NCBI GenBank assembly: GCA_900549535.1 | Contig: UROR01000044.1 | Location: 1 to 14,337, forward strand | Reading direction: 5' to 3' | Length of the DNA: 14,337 nucleotides | Origin: an uncultured Collinsella sp. | Lineage (GTDB): Bacteria > Actinomycetota > Coriobacteriia > Coriobacteriales > Coriobacteriaceae | Part shown: positions 13,988-14,337 of the stretch, one piece after another | Position numbering within the stretch: the first letter of the stretch is position 1 | How the letters are laid out: the number at the start of each line of letters is the position of its first letter | The notes under the pieces: model-generated | Told to the model about the DNA's origin: nothing | The model's database searches: none | The model's input: only the letters and a program-made list of their open reading frames with translations | Translations under genes and position numbers: made by a program

Positions 13988-14337
13988 GTTGCCGCGACAC
14001 GGGTTCGAACCCGAACTTCTCTATATATAAGAACGCTTGGCGAACAAAACCTGCCTTTTACCGACGGGAAACAAATAGCTGATGCTTTTGGAGTAAAGTG
14101 GCGCTCCAGAGATGACCGATGCCTTAACACCTATAAACCAGCTGGTCATCGCCAATATCAGAAGCCACTGCTTCAGTTTTAACCTCAGTGATGCGACTGA
14201 GGGACCTATTCATTTGTGAACAAAATATGGAGTGCGCGATTCCCGCCCCCGGCGCCCCTCCGGTCTGGCAATATATCTCCTTGCCGCGCGGCCCGGTCGG
14301 ACCGGACCAGCCGCCAGGCGTGCACCTTGAGAACCGG
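13988..14337. other. 350-bp region without a supported gene, right end of window
   Basis: Contains a perfect 14-bp palindrome CGGGTTCGAACCCG (14000-14013) that looks like a T-arm, directly after the tRNA-Lys terminator. About 14014-14230 is clearly less GC-rich than the rest of the window and carries only short minus-strand frames (for example 14124-14213, 29 codons, no ribosome-binding site). About 14240-14337 becomes very GC-rich with hairpin CCGGT-CGG-ACCGG (14293-14305). Confidence 0.6.
14321..14337 (+). promoter_or_regulatory. boxA-like rRNA leader sequence (possible)
   Basis: TGCACCTTGAGAACCGG resembles the actinobacterial rRNA boxA/antitermination element (core TTTGAGAAC) found in leaders before 16S and 23S genes. 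Together with the GC-rich stem just before it, this suggests an rRNA operon begins beyond the window. No rRNA sequence itself is present and no convincing promoter was identified, so this is tentative. Confidence 0.35.

Noticed and set aside
13906..14130. Minus-strand frame of 74 codons ending WWAVRGSNPGPWD
   Set aside because: The C-terminal part is the antisense of tRNA-Lys, a well-known false protein end.

Overview
The window looks like chromosome from a high-GC Gram-positive bacterium, most likely a Coriobacteriia (Collinsella-like) gut actinobacterium. The inference rests on the GC-rich third positions, a sortase-anchored (LPATG) Cna-B/SpaA surface protein with a C-terminal domain of a kind I associate with Coriobacteriia, a Tat-dependent lipoprotein, and the general gene style. 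No database search was possible, so the taxonomy is an inference.

Layout. Positions 1-962 hold the 3' part of a + strand gene resembling the C-terminal half of an M28-type metallopeptidase, with a long Pro/Ser/Ala-rich linker. A small single-pass membrane protein (984-1202) and a strong terminator follow. Convergent to them, 1269-4700 on the minus strand encodes an 1143-residue cell-wall adhesin: signal peptide, class I thioester domain (Cys70/Gln128), six Cna-B/SpaA repeats, a Coriobacteria-type C-terminal domain, and LPATG plus membrane anchor. Next come tRNA-Gly(CCC) with its own promoter and terminator, and then about 280 bp of unusual hairpin-rich repeats. These contain two extra copies of the tRNA 3' end and an inverted copy of its T-arm.

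From 5497 onward all genes are on the + strand: purB; a TSCPD-domain small protein overlapping by one base a Tat lipoprotein; an OmpR-type response regulator with its histidine kinase; purC followed directly by a two-TM basic membrane protein; an M29 aminopeptidase; and tRNA-Lys(TTT), whose promoter lies in the end of the aminopeptidase gene. The last 350 bp hold no gene I can support. They contain a perfect T-arm-like palindrome, a less GC-rich stretch, and at the very end a GC-rich segment with a boxA-like sequence that could be the leader of an rRNA operon beyond the window.

Functionally this is mostly ordinary core genome: purine synthesis, a two-component system, peptidases and tRNAs. 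It is broken by one accessory-type surface adhesin and by odd tRNA-derived repeats next to both tRNA genes. The two most interesting items are the predicted covalent (thioester) host-binding adhesin and the tRNA-Gly tail/inverted T-arm repeat cluster, whose geometry fits an inversion with breakpoints inside the T-arm sequence.
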